Shown here: positions 14,343-22,329 of the stretch, one piece after another
Layout of the letters: each line of letters begins with the position of its first letter
Position numbering within the stretch: the first letter of the stretch is position 1
Origin: Chloroflexota bacterium
GTDB taxonomy: Bacteria > Chloroflexota > Anaerolineae > UBA4142 > SHND01
Length of the DNA: 44,612 nucleotides
Assembly: GCA_029778615.1 (NCBI GenBank)
Contig: JAKOPZ010000353.1
Location: forward strand, 1-44,612
Direction: 5' to 3'
Notes under the pieces: generated by a model
What the model was told of the DNA's origin: nothing
Seen by the model: only the letters and a program-made list of their open reading frames with translations
The model's database searches: none
Made by a program: the position numbers and the translations under genes

Positions 14343-17016
14343 TCGCTTTGCTCCATAATTCTACCGTGTGTTTGCCCGAATCAATTCCCTCAATTACAAA
14401 ATAATTTTCCTCTTGCACACAATTCGCGCGTTCTCCATCCACAACAATTCGCGCGTTAGAAAAATTACCACGCGGCACACACATTTTCGCTTGCACGTTC
14501 GCGGGGAGTTCAAGCGTCATTGCAAAACTTTTTTCGCTGCGTTGCCAACGCACAAAAATTTCACCGCGTTCGGTTGGCACGCGCCCTTGCACAAATTTCA
14601 ACGCGTTGCCAAAATCGAGCGGCTTGATTTGCGCGCGGGCGTATTGCGGCGCGAGCGGTTTGACGCCGAGAATGTATTGTTGAATCCCGCACAATCCGAC
14701 TGCACCCCACGGATGCGATTGACTCAAGTTGCCGCCTTGGTCAGCATCCCAACTCTCCCACGTACACGTCGCGCCGCGCTCAAGACATTTCGCCCAACCG
14801 TCCCATTCGGCATTCGTGTACAAATTCAGCAAATGTTCACCCGCGTCCATTTCACCCAACGCGCGCACAAGCCAATACACGGTCACCATGCCGACGGACA
14901 TTTTCAAATTTTTTACGTGCTGCAAAACTTGCGCGCGTTTTTCGGGCGGCACGATCCCGAGCGCGAGCGGAAACATATTCGCGTGCTGCGACGCGTGCGC
15001 GCTTGCTGAACCGTTTTCGTACAACCCATCAACATACACGTCGCGGAGCAAATGATGATTGATGGCATTTTTCAAATCATTCGCCCGCGCCGCGTAGATT
15101 TCGCAATCGTCTGCGTTCCCAAGTTCCGCCGCGATGTTTGAAATGATTTCATAGTCCGCATACGCGTAACAATTGATGACGGTGCGCGCATCGGTTTGCA
15201 TGTCATAGCCGTAACGCATTGAGGGAGGCCAATCTACGATGCCATGCAAATATTCTCCGCCGCCGCCGCGCAATTGATGAATCAAACGCGTTGTTGTGTT
15301 GCGATGGCGATGCACGTACTCGGCGATGCTTTTCAGTTTCGCATAATTTTCTCGCAAAAAAATTTTATCACCCGTCTGCAAATAATATTCCCACACCCAC
15401 ACCAAATATGCTTGCGTGAAATCGGGAATGTCGCGCGCGCCGTCGCCGTTTGGAAACACCGCGTTCAGGCGTCCTTCGTATGGGCGATTGAAATCGCGGC
15501 AACCCAACGCCAAGTCCGCCTTCGCAGACTCTTCGACGGAAGTCGAATTCGCAATGCGTTGCGGATTGAAATCGCGGCAACCCATCGCCAAGTCCGCCTT
15601 CGCAGACTCTTCGACGGAAGTCGAATTCGCAATGCGTTGCGGATTGAAATCGCGGCAACCCAACGCCAAGTCCGCCTTCGCAGACTCTAATTCGACGGAG
15701 GTCGAATTCGCAATGCGTTGCGGCGAATTGATTCGCCCATCCCAATACTGCTCCATACTCTGCAAAAATTCGCGCAGCGTCTTGCGCGTCAACACGCGTT
15801 CGCCGTATGCGAACATCGCGGCGAGCGATTCGTTCATGCTGTCCACGAGAAAGCCGCCTTTTTCGCGCGTGGGCGTGTCGAGAAATTGTTCCTGCGCGCC
15901 GAGCGTGACGGAGTGTTTGCACAAGTCCCACACCGCGTTCAACGTGGGATGCGATGATGTAAATGCTGAACGCGACGCGTCCAATTCCGCGTGACGAACG
16001 ATGAATGAAAAATTTTCGCGCGTAATTGGCATCGGCGCGTTCTCGATTTGCACGTACCTCATTCCCAAATACTCGCAAGGTAAAAACGTGAACGCGCCGC
16101 CATTCGCAATCGCGTAAAACGTCATATCCGTATTTTGATTCTTGTCCGCGTCAATTGTGCCCTCATCGCGCAGTGCGTAACCGCCGCATATCGTTATCAA
16201 TTGTCCCGCGCGTCCGCCCGAAAAAATTATGCGTGGGCGCCCCGCATACACTTTGCCCAAATCAACAACATATATCTCGGGTGGGTTTGTCATTTCGAGC
16301 CGTCTTTGCGAGAAATCTCTTTCGCCAAAACCGAGATTTCTCGCTCCGCTCGAAATGACAGCTGTGATGGAAACAGGCGCGATTTCGTACTCGACGATGC
16401 GCGAGATATCGAGTTGCAAAATTCCCGTCCACGGTTCCGTTGGGTGCGCGCCGATTTCGGTTGCATATTCCCATGCCGATTCGTCGTACTCGCGCGCAAA
16501 CCAATTCGGCATGATTTTCGCCGCGTCAATTTTTTCGACGTAACCGACACCTTCGTCATTGCGCAGCGGCTGTCCCAACACCCAACATTCCGCGCACGTT
16601 TGTTTCCATGTTCCATCACTGCAAACGATTTGGTGTGCGCCGTCCGCGTACTCGAGGTTCGTTTTCAAAATCATTCCGCGCGCGCTCGCGGGTCTGCCTT
16701 GTCCTGCGCCGAACCAGTGGGTGAAAACGGCGAAAGTGTTTTGCGCGTTCGGAACGAGCTGCGTTGTAATGTCGTAGGCGTTGTAATACTGATATGGCGG
16801 AGAATGGTACGAGGGACCTTTGCCGATTAAATGCGCGTTGAGATAGAGTTCGTACTTGTGAACGGCGGAAACGTACAACGTGGCGCGTTCGATATTTTTG
16901 TCTTGAACAAAAAATGTTTTGCGATAGTACGTGTAATCGTCCGTATCGTCACACGCGCGTTTAATCCACAGCGCGCCGCGCCAATCGTCATTCGTCAACG
17001 GAGCTGTCTCATTCAT
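14323..17016 (-). CDS. Alpha-L-rhamnosidase-like glycosidase (GH78 type) with two in-frame repeat insertions
   Basis: An 897-residue enzyme of the GH78 alpha-L-rhamnosidase kind. No signal peptide is visible, so it probably acts in the cytosol. Beta-sandwich domains come first (TYYRKTFFVQDKN, VHKYELYLNAHLIGKGPSY). The (alpha/alpha)6 catalytic domain follows, with the acidic segment FLDTPTREKGGFLVDSMNES, PDFTQAYLVWVWEYYL and TCTWESWDADQGGNLSQSHP. A C-terminal beta domain starts near GVKPLAPQYARA. Two foreign stretches interrupt it: ISSGARNLGFGERDFSQRRL (from the element at 16288-16360) and three copies of a 26-27-residue unit (STSVEESAKADLALGCRDFN; DNA 15486-15722) directly before RPYEGRLNAVFPNGD. 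Both keep the frame. Without them the length would be near 800 residues. Rhamnogalacturonan fragments are the likely substrate, given the GH4 and uxa genes beside it. Confidence 0.82.
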   Translation of the reverse strand: MNETAPLTNDDWRGALWIKRACDDTDDYTYYRKTFFVQDKNIERATLYVSAVHKYELYLNAHLIGKGPSYHSPPYQYYNAYDITTQLVPNAQNTFAVFTHWFGAGQGRPASARGMILKTNLEYADGAHQIVCSDGTWKQTCAECWVLGQPLRNDEGVGYVEKIDAAKIMPNWFAREYDESAWEYATEIGAHPTEPWTGILQLDISRIVEYEIAPVSITAVISSGARNLGFGERDFSQRRLEMTNPPEIYVVDLGKVYAGRPRIIFSGGRAGQLITICGGYALRDEGTIDADKNQNTDMTFYAIANGGAFTFLPCEYLGMRYVQIENAPMPITRENFSFIVRHAELDASRSAFTSSHPTLNAVWDLCKHSVTLGAQEQFLDTPTREKGGFLVDSMNESLAAMFAYGERVLTRKTLREFLQSMEQYWDGRINSPQRIANSTSVELESAKADLALGCRDFNPQRIANSTSVEESAKADLAMGCRDFNPQRIANSTSVEESAKADLALGCRDFNRPYEGRLNAVFPNGDGARDIPDFTQAYLVWVWEYYLQTGDKIFLRENYAKLKSIAEYVHRHRNTTTRLIHQLRGGGGEYLHGIVDWPPSMRYGYDMQTDARTVINCYAYADYEIISNIAAELGNADDCEIYAARANDLKNAINHHLLRDVYVDGLYENGSASAHASQHANMFPLALGIVPPEKRAQVLQHVKNLKMSVGMVTVYWLVRALGEMDAGEHLLNLYTNAEWDGWAKCLERGATCTWESWDADQGGNLSQSHPWGAVGLCGIQQYILGVKPLAPQYARAQIKPLDFGNALKFVQGRVPTERGEIFVRWQRSEKSFAMTLELPANVQAKMCVPRGNFSNARIVVDGERANCVQEENYFVIEGIDSGKHTVELWSKANELAEF
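15486..15722. repeat. Three tandem 78/78/81-bp units inside the GH78 gene
   Basis: Units at 15486-15563, 15564-15641 and 15642-15722 differ at only a few bases; the third has three extra bases (AAT). All keep the reading frame. Each contains small inverted repeats: TTCGAC-GGAA-GTCGAA and GCGATT-TC-AATCGC (in complement). There are no unique spacers, so this is not CRISPR; it looks like amplification of a palindromic repeat after insertion. Confidence 0.95.
16288..16360. repeat. 73-bp palindromic element, copy 1, in frame within the GH78 gene
   Basis: Terminal inverted repeats of 13 bp (TGTCATTTCGAGC and GCTCGAAATGACA) flank an inner GAGAAATCTC/GAGATTTCTC pair. The translated form is ISSGARNLGFGERDFSQRRL. 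A second copy lies between genes at 22238-22328 in the same orientation. It has no coding capacity of its own and resembles a non-autonomous REP/MITE-like element. Confidence 0.9.
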
Positions 17017-17027
17017 CAGAAATTTGG

Positions 17028-17094
17028 ACGCGGATTTGCGCGGACGAACGCAGATTTAAAATTGGATTTTTAGTTTCCGCATCAATCCGCGTCC
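17028..17094. repeat. Two-armed decamer repeat upstream of the GH78 gene
   Basis: 10-bp units (GGACGCGGAT, TTGCGCGGAC, GAACGCAGAT) on one side and complementary-sense units (TCCGCATCAA, TCCGCGTCC) on the other. They could fold as an imperfect hairpin in the GH4-GH78 spacer. It is the same word family as 6201-6228 and 20036-20107. Confidence 0.78.
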
Positions 17095-17110
17095 TGTACA
17101 AAAATAGAAC

Positions 17111-17166
17111 CCGGTGTCCCAAGCGACTCGGACATGCTGTTTACGCGCAAGTCATAGGGACACCGG
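17111..17166 (-). terminator. Hairpin after the GH4 gene, possible weak terminator
   Basis: Perfect 10-bp arms CCGGTGTCCC (17111-17120) and GGGACACCGG (17157-17166) enclose 36 bp. On the GH4 mRNA the hairpin begins about 19 nt after the stop and is followed within a few bases by TTCTATTTTT, a modest U tract. It could end or attenuate transcription before GH78, or be another dispersed palindrome. Confidence 0.5.
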
Positions 17167-17184
17167 TGGAGGAGGGAAAAGAAC

Positions 17185-18552
17185 TCAATTCCATCCGGGC
17201 AAAAATTCGCAGCTCGCTTGGAGCATCCGATTAAACATTTCCCATGATTCGTCAATGGGCAAGCGATTCGTCGGGTCGTTGTACACCGCGTGAAATGCCA
17301 TGTCCTTGTCGCACGTCAACGCCGCCTCGACAATCAATTCTTGATTGCTCACATGGCGCGTAATGAGCGGATACAAGCCCGGCGCGAGCGCGCCCGCGTT
17401 CAACGGACGCACATCGTCTTGCGAAAAACGCGCGTTTGTTTCGACAACCGCGTGTAACGGCAAATTTGAAATCTGCCCCTGATTTTCCATATTCACATTC
17501 GTCACGCGTTCGCCGAGACCGACAAGCGCTTTGATTTGCGCGATGCCTTCTTCGCCGCTCGCGCCGAGCGACAATTTTTCTTTGCCCGCTAACAAATCGC
17601 GCGTTTGCTGCGGCGCATTCGTCCAGCGCGCTTTGCGCCATGAAACAGGCGTGCGAATGATGCCCCACTTGAACAACTCTTCCGGCGAACGCGTGAACCC
17701 CGGCAAAAATTCCACGAGGTGACGGTCACCCGCTGCCGCTAAAATTCCGTAGCGCTGAAACAAATGAAATTTCACCTGGTCGGTGCTGTGAAACCACGTG
17801 CCAAAATTTTCCACTTCGGCTTGCGTGTATTCGCGCAGCACGCCGGGCTTTTGAATATGTGCGGTTAAGAGTGGAAACAAATCCATTCCGTTGTACGTCG
17901 CGCGGTCAATCCACGTGAAATGATTAATGCCTTGAACATTGATTGCAACATCCGCGCGCGGAATCGGCGCAGTCGTTTGCAAATGTTCGCTCGCGAGTTC
18001 CGCAAACAATTCTTGCGATTTGAAAACTTCGTGGCAGCAGCCAAACACTTTAAGTTTTGGTTCGACGCGCGTGAGTGTGCGCGTGCAAATCGTCATCGGA
18101 TTCGTGTAATTGATAACCCACGCGTTGGGGCAATGTTCCGCAATCGCGTGCGCGAAATTTTTGTAAATCGTCGCCGCGCGCAAACCGCGCACGAGTCCGG
18201 GCGCGCCGCTCGTATCGCCGACGGGAAAAAACATCCCGTACTCTTCCGCCAGCGCGATTTCTTGCGCCATGATGTCGAGCGTGCCGGGCTGAATCGAAAC
18301 GACGACAAAATCCGCGCCGCGCAAACTCTCTTCCAACGTTTGCACCGCTTCGTACTTCCAGCGCGACACAACGCCATCTTGGTCTTGCAGCCAATTGCCT
18401 AACTGTTCGTTCAATTTCGCCGCGTCAAAATTAATGTCAAACAGTTTCACGCTTCCGCCGAGCGCGGGTTCGAGCGCGAGGTCAAACATCAATTTGCGCG
18501 CCCACTCGCGACTTCCGCCGCCGATGTAGGCGATTTTCAATTCTGTCGTCAT
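17185..18552 (-). CDS. Glycoside hydrolase family 4, alpha-galacturonidase type (CHEV motif)
   Basis: A 455-residue GH4 enzyme using NAD+ and a divalent metal. The N-terminal Rossmann loop reads IAYIGGGSREW (residues 7-17), NPM lies at 151-153 and the class motif CHEV at 173-176. In GH4 the residues after Cys-His track substrate class, and CHEV marks the alpha-galacturonidase group typified by Bacillus subtilis LplD. That fits the uxaC-uxaE-uxuB genes downstream: it would free galacturonate from imported pectin oligomers in the cytosol. Length is normal and there is no signal peptide. AGGA lies about 10 nt before the ATG. Alpha-glucuronidase is the main alternative, since GH4 substrate prediction from the motif is good but not absolute. 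Confidence 0.88.
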   Translation of the reverse strand: MTTELKIAYIGGGSREWARKLMFDLALEPALGGSVKLFDINFDAAKLNEQLGNWLQDQDGVVSRWKYEAVQTLEESLRGADFVVVSIQPGTLDIMAQEIALAEEYGMFFPVGDTSGAPGLVRGLRAATIYKNFAHAIAEHCPNAWVINYTNPMTICTRTLTRVEPKLKVFGCCHEVFKSQELFAELASEHLQTTAPIPRADVAINVQGINHFTWIDRATYNGMDLFPLLTAHIQKPGVLREYTQAEVENFGTWFHSTDQVKFHLFQRYGILAAAGDRHLVEFLPGFTRSPEELFKWGIIRTPVSWRKARWTNAPQQTRDLLAGKEKLSLGASGEEGIAQIKALVGLGERVTNVNMENQGQISNLPLHAVVETNARFSQDDVRPLNAGALAPGLYPLITRHVSNQELIVEAALTCDKDMAFHAVYNDPTNRLPIDESWEMFNRMLQASCEFLPGWN

Positions 18553-18576
18553 TGGAAATTTTCCTGTGTGCGAAAA

Positions 18577-20007
18577 TTACTTTTTCGCTTGTTTCAACAA
18601 TTCGTGTTCGGGATGCGTTTTGTAAAACGGGTCGAGCGGATAACAGCCCGACACGAGCCCGTTGCGCGGACCTGTGGTGCAATCGCTGAACGTGCGACAA
18701 ATAAATTTTGTGCGTAACGATTTGCCTTCGAGAACATCGCGCGGCATTTCGGGATACGCCAAGATCATGCGTCCCAAGCCGACGAAATCTACGCGACGGT
18801 TTCGCACATTGTATTGCCCCACATGCGGCAGCCATTCTTGCAAGTACGAATAGCCCGTGCCGACGATGGCGAGCTGTGGAAAATGTTTCTTGAATTCCGC
18901 CGTCGCGTTCAACATGCGCGCAACATCCACGAGCGGGTCTTGCGGCGGCTCGTAGCCGTCCGAAGGCGGAAAGAGCGCGGGGCGTTGAATGTGCGGATTA
19001 TAGTACGGGCTGCCGCCCGTGATATTCACCAAAGGAATCTGCAAAGATTCCAGCAATCGCAAAAATTGCATCGGCTCGCGTAAATCCACTTGTACTGGAT
19101 TGCACGCATCGCCGCCGAACGCGTATGGATACGCGCCCGAAAAATTTTCTGGCACGCCGCGTCCATCCGCGCCCGCGTGAAACGGAATCAAATCGAACGC
19201 GCTCACGCGCACGCCAATGTTCAACCCCGGTACATCGCGTCGGACGTTTGCAACCAACTCGCGCAAAAAGCGCGTACGATTTTCAAAACTGCCGCCATAT
19301 TTTCCATCGCGCTCCACCGCGCTCAAAAATTCGTGTCCCAAATAACCGTGACAATGTTTCAAGTCCACGAAATCGAAACCGAGTTCGTGCGCGCGTTTTG
19401 CCGCGACGACAAAATCGCCGAGCAAATCGTCAATCTGCGCGTCGGTCATCAACGGCTCATCGGGCGGCAAACCGTAGCGACTGTTCAAAAACGGATGCTC
19501 GTACAAAATGAACGGTTCGAGTTTTTTCTTGTCGTTTGGTTTTGAAAAACGTCCCGAATGGGTGAGTTGCAAACCAATGTACAAATCGTCGGCGCTGCCA
19601 AAATTTTCGCGATGCGCGTCGAGCAAACACGCGCGCAGTTCGGCGATGCCGCGCATCGTGTCAGCAGTAAGCATCAATTGATTCGGATTCGCGCGCCCGT
19701 CGTGACGCACCGCCACCGCTTCGCCGCCCCAAATCAATTTCGCTCCGCTCGCGCCAAAATGCTGCCAGCGCCGCCGCGTCAAATCACTCGGCATTCCATT
19801 CGTCTCGCCGTCCCAACCTTCCATCGGCTGCACGCAAAAACGATTGCCAATGACGCGATTTCCCAAAACATATTTTTGCGCGAGCGGGGAATCCGCGCCG
19901 TGCTGCAATTCCGCATCGAATGGCAAATCCACGCCAAGTGATTGCAAATGCGCGGTGAATGATTCAGGAGTTTTGAGTTGGGCAACGCGAGTGTAATGAG
20001 TGGTCAT
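18577..20007 (-). CDS. NADH:flavin oxidoreductase (Old Yellow Enzyme family)
   Basis: A 476-residue FMN-dependent TIM-barrel oxidoreductase. Seen in order are [17 protein letters not shown] (FMN-binding start of the barrel), [24 protein letters not shown] (the conserved Gln-Leu-x-His-Ser-Gly-Arg), [38 protein letters not shown]-like [10 protein letters not shown], and [15 protein letters not shown] near the phosphate site. A C-terminal extension with cysteines ([13 protein letters not shown]) recalls the Fe-S region of 2,4-dienoyl-CoA reductase relatives, but the reductase domain itself is absent. The substrate is unknown; in a sugar cluster it may reduce an unsaturated or oxidised sugar derivative. 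A decamer repeat separates it from the aldolase gene upstream. Confidence 0.85.
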   Translation of the reverse strand: MTTHYTRVAQLKTPESFTAHLQSLGVDLPFDAELQHGADSPLAQKYVLGNRVIGNRFCVQPMEGWDGETNGMPSDLTRRRWQHFGASGAKLIWGGEAVAVRHDGRANPNQLMLTADTMRGIAELRACLLDAHRENFGSADDLYIGLQLTHSGRFSKPNDKKKLEPFILYEHPFLNSRYGLPPDEPLMTDAQIDDLLGDFVVAAKRAHELGFDFVDLKHCHGYLGHEFLSAVERDGKYGGSFENRTRFLRELVANVRRDVPGLNIGVRVSAFDLIPFHAGADGRGVPENFSGAYPYAFGGDACNPVQVDLREPMQFLRLLESLQIPLVNITGGSPYYNPHIQRPALFPPSDGYEPPQDPLVDVARMLNATAEFKKHFPQLAIVGTGYSYLQEWLPHVGQYNVRNRRVDFVGLGRMILAYPEMPRDVLEGKSLRTKFICRTFSDCTTGPRNGLVSGCYPLDPFYKTHPEHELLKQAKK

Positions 20008-20035
20008 TCTCTAACAATTTCCAAGTTCTGCTAAG

Positions 20036-20107
20036 GAACCGCGAATCCACGCGAATCTACGCGAACAAGAGACAAAGATTAGCGAAGATTCGCGCAGATT
20101 CGCGGTT
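20036..20107. repeat. Two-armed decamer repeat between the aldolase and OYE genes
   Basis: Left units (CCGCGAATCC, ACGCGAATCT, ACGCGAACAA) and right units (AGATTAGCGA, AGATTCGCGC, AGATTCGCGG) are complementary, giving a long imperfect hairpin that starts directly after the aldolase stop codon. Confidence 0.85.
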
Positions 20108-21058
20108 TCATCCAATTTCCTTTTCAAGCCGCTCCGCAATATCGCGCAGCACCGCCACATCACTCTCAGGACGACGCGGGGAATTGGGATGTGGGCAATC
20201 GCTGGCGATGATGCCGCGCAATTTCAAAAACATCGCGGCGTCGTGTTTGTACGCGGGCACGGGCGGACGAAACGCAAACATGCCGAGATATTGCAGCACA
20301 TCATTCAATTCATAAAAACGCGCGTCGCCGTTCGCCCAAAACTCGTCGCGCCGCGCGAACGCATCGGGCGCAAACGTTGCAAGCCCCAACAAATAATCGC
20401 TGCCGTACATCACCATATCAATCGCCAAATCGTTGCCGGTATAAATTTTGAAATCGGGACGCACCTCATCGCGTAACGCGAGCCGCTGCCATTCGAGTTC
20501 GCGTTGGAGCGACGAATGTTTCATGCCGACGATTTGTGGAATCTCCATCCAGCCGCGCACAACCTCCAAATCGTAAATTTGTCCGAACGGCGCAAACATT
20601 TCGCCCAACTCAAACGCGAGCATTTTTTCGCAGTGTGATGCGACATCACGGTACAACGTGACGATTTCGGCGGGCGACAATTTTTTCAGCGCGGAACATT
20701 GAAACAAAATTGGTGTGCCGCCGAACGCTTGAATCGTTTCACATTCGCGTACATACAACGCGCCCGCGTCGCCCGTTTCGTTTTCGACGAACGCGCCCGC
20801 GACAAAATTTTTCCCTTGCAAAATCTCGCGCGTTTTTTCCAACACCGCGCGCCGTTCTTCACGCGTCAGCAAATTCACATAGCCCGTATCCATATTGACC
20901 GCCGGCGTGAGTCCCGCGTTCACGACGCGCGCGAGAATTTCCGCGAAACTGTCCAAGTCCATTTGCCCGCGTTCGGTGTACGGCAAGAGCACCGCAGAAA
21001 TTCCTTCAATGCGGCGATTTGGAATGAGGCGGTGAGTGAGTTGGGGAATGGAAAACAT
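20108..21058 (-). CDS. DapA/NAL-family class I aldolase or lyase
   Basis: A 316-residue protein of the dihydrodipicolinate synthase/N-acetylneuraminate lyase superfamily. The barrel begins RRIEGISAVLLPYTERG, and the Schiff-base Lys is probably the one in IVGMKHSSLQ (about residue 190), followed by IYTGNDLAI. The usual GTTGE motif near the first third is replaced by NMDTGYVNLLT, so it is not a housekeeping DapA. Members with this form occur in sugar catabolic clusters beside Gfo/Idh/MocA dehydrogenases, as here. A 2-keto-3-deoxy sugar acid aldolase is attractive in this context but unproven. The start is preceded on the mRNA by the pyrimidine arm of the heptamer hairpin and has no Shine-Dalgarno. 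Confidence 0.75.
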   Translation of the reverse strand: MFSIPQLTHRLIPNRRIEGISAVLLPYTERGQMDLDSFAEILARVVNAGLTPAVNMDTGYVNLLTREERRAVLEKTREILQGKNFVAGAFVENETGDAGALYVRECETIQAFGGTPILFQCSALKKLSPAEIVTLYRDVASHCEKMLAFELGEMFAPFGQIYDLEVVRGWMEIPQIVGMKHSSLQRELEWQRLALRDEVRPDFKIYTGNDLAIDMVMYGSDYLLGLATFAPDAFARRDEFWANGDARFYELNDVLQYLGMFAFRPPVPAYKHDAAMFLKLRGIIASDCPHPNSPRRPESDVAVLRDIAERLEKEIG

Positions 21059-21161
21059 GGAGATTGGAGATTGGGGATTGAGGACTGGAGACTAGAGACT
21101 TGGGGTCAGTGGCAGTGGGCAGTAATCAGTAATCAGTCTCCAGTCTCCAATCTCCAGTCTC
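21059..21161. repeat. Complete heptamer hairpin between the Gfo/Idh and DapA-like genes
   Basis: Read on the mRNA strand: a purine arm of GAGACTGGAGATTGG type right after the stop, then (ACTGATT)2 and ACTGCC units, themselves heptamers, then a pyrimidine arm of TCTAGTCTCCAGTCCTC type ending at the ATG. The whole junction of about 100 bp is made of 7-bp words. Confidence 0.9.
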
Positions 21162-21162
21162 T

Positions 21163-22227
21163 TTATTTTGGCTGCCATCCTTGATACATCGGATGGTCAT
21201 TGCGAATCGGCAAGTCAACAAAGGTTTTTGTCTGCGCGGAAAAATAAATCGCGGTGAGCCATTCGAGTGAGGAGCGCGCTTGCGCGAGGGTGACAGGAAG
21301 TTCGGTGTTGTCTTGGAGCGCGCAGGCGAAACGATAAAATTGTCCTTCGCGACTTTGCGGGAGCGATGGAAATTGCGCGAGCGTTTCGGAAATTTGCGCG
21401 TCTATTTCGGGCGTGTCGCCGTGAAAGGTCCATTCGTCATCGGTGAACGTGTACGGAAGCAGATTGCTTTCCGCGACGAGATGTTCAAAACAAAAACGCT
21501 GACGGCTGATTTCGACGGACGAACCGGTGGTGACGGAAAACGAAACGAGCGAACCATCTTGCATCTGAATCGAAATCGCCGCGCTGTCTTCGGTTTCAAT
21601 CGGATTCACGAGCGTTGCCGTGTGCGCCGCAATCGTTTTCGCTTCGCCCAGAATGAATTGCACCGCGTCTTGCGCGTGAATCGCGAGCGTGACGAGCGCG
21701 CCGCCGAGTTCCGTTTGCCATTTGCCGCGCCACGGGACCGCGTAATAGGCGGGACGCCGCCGCCACGATGTTTCGGACGTTGCCAAATACGCGCGTCCTG
21801 CGATATTTTGTTCGCGCAAAAATTTTAGTTTCTGCAAACCGCGTCCGAAACGATATTGAAAAATCGGCATCACGCGTTTGGACGAGGCGCGTTCTGCCGC
21901 AATCAATTCGTCCGCTTGTTTCAACGAACCCGCGATGGGTTTTTCGAGAATGACATGTTTGTTTGCTGCGAGCGCGTCCAGTGTTTGTTGATAATGCAAG
22001 AACGACGGCGTGCAAATATCGAGCACGTCGAGTTCGTCGTCGCGATAGAGTTCGTTGATGTCTGTCGCGATGCGCGCGATTTGAAATTCGTCCGCCGCAC
22101 TCTGTGCGCGCGCCTTATCCAAATCGCACACCACGCGCACGTCGAACTGCGCGGGCAAATTTTTCATTGCCTCGATATGCGATTTGCCGATGCCTGCACC
22201 CACAACGCCAACGTTTAATTTTTCCAT
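21163..22227 (-). CDS. Gfo/Idh/MocA family oxidoreductase (first of two)
   Basis: A 354-residue NAD(P)-dependent sugar dehydrogenase-like protein. The N-terminal Rossmann motif is VGVVGAGIGKSHIEAM, followed by VVCDLDKARAQ, then DVLDICTPSFLHYQQ and the conserved cofactor-site KHVILEKPIAGSLKQADEL (Lys of EKP is the usual catalytic lysine). A C-terminal alpha/beta domain follows with AIHAQDAVQFILGEA, matching the usual GxHxxD region. Such enzymes oxidise sugars or sugar acids, often at C1, C3 or C5. The start codon lacks a clear ribosome-binding site and lies 10 bp from the palindromic element at 22238-22328. Confidence 0.86.
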   Translation of the reverse strand: MEKLNVGVVGAGIGKSHIEAMKNLPAQFDVRVVCDLDKARAQSAADEFQIARIATDINELYRDDELDVLDICTPSFLHYQQTLDALAANKHVILEKPIAGSLKQADELIAAERASSKRVMPIFQYRFGRGLQKLKFLREQNIAGRAYLATSETSWRRRPAYYAVPWRGKWQTELGGALVTLAIHAQDAVQFILGEAKTIAAHTATLVNPIETEDSAAISIQMQDGSLVSFSVTTGSSVEISRQRFCFEHLVAESNLLPYTFTDDEWTFHGDTPEIDAQISETLAQFPSLPQSREGQFYRFACALQDNTELPVTLAQARSSLEWLTAIYFSAQTKTFVDLPIRNDHPMYQGWQPK

Positions 22228-22237
22228 TACTTGTGTT

Positions 22238-22328
22238 TGTCATTTCGAACCCCTCAATCCTTCGGGGTAAACTCTGTGAGAAATCTCAGTTTTTTCCACC
22301 GAGATTTCTCGCTCCGCTCGAAATGACA
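22238..22328. repeat. 91-bp palindromic element, copy 2 (same family as 16288-16360)
   Basis: Bounded by TGTCATTTCGAA and CGAAATGACA with inner GAGAAATCTCAG and GAGATTTCTC. It is 18 bp longer than copy 1 because of an extra CCCCTCAATCCTTCGGGG segment, itself partly palindromic. It fills the spacer between the two Gfo/Idh/MocA genes. Confidence 0.88.
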
Positions 22329-22329
22329 G

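Noticed and set aside
15486-15722. Possible CRISPR array
   Set aside because: Units are contiguous with no unique spacers, keep the reading frame, and no cas genes are near.
20108-21058. Naming the aldolase DapA or KDG aldolase
   Set aside because: The GTTGE motif is changed, so it is not a lysine-pathway DapA; KDG aldolase is only a contextual guess.
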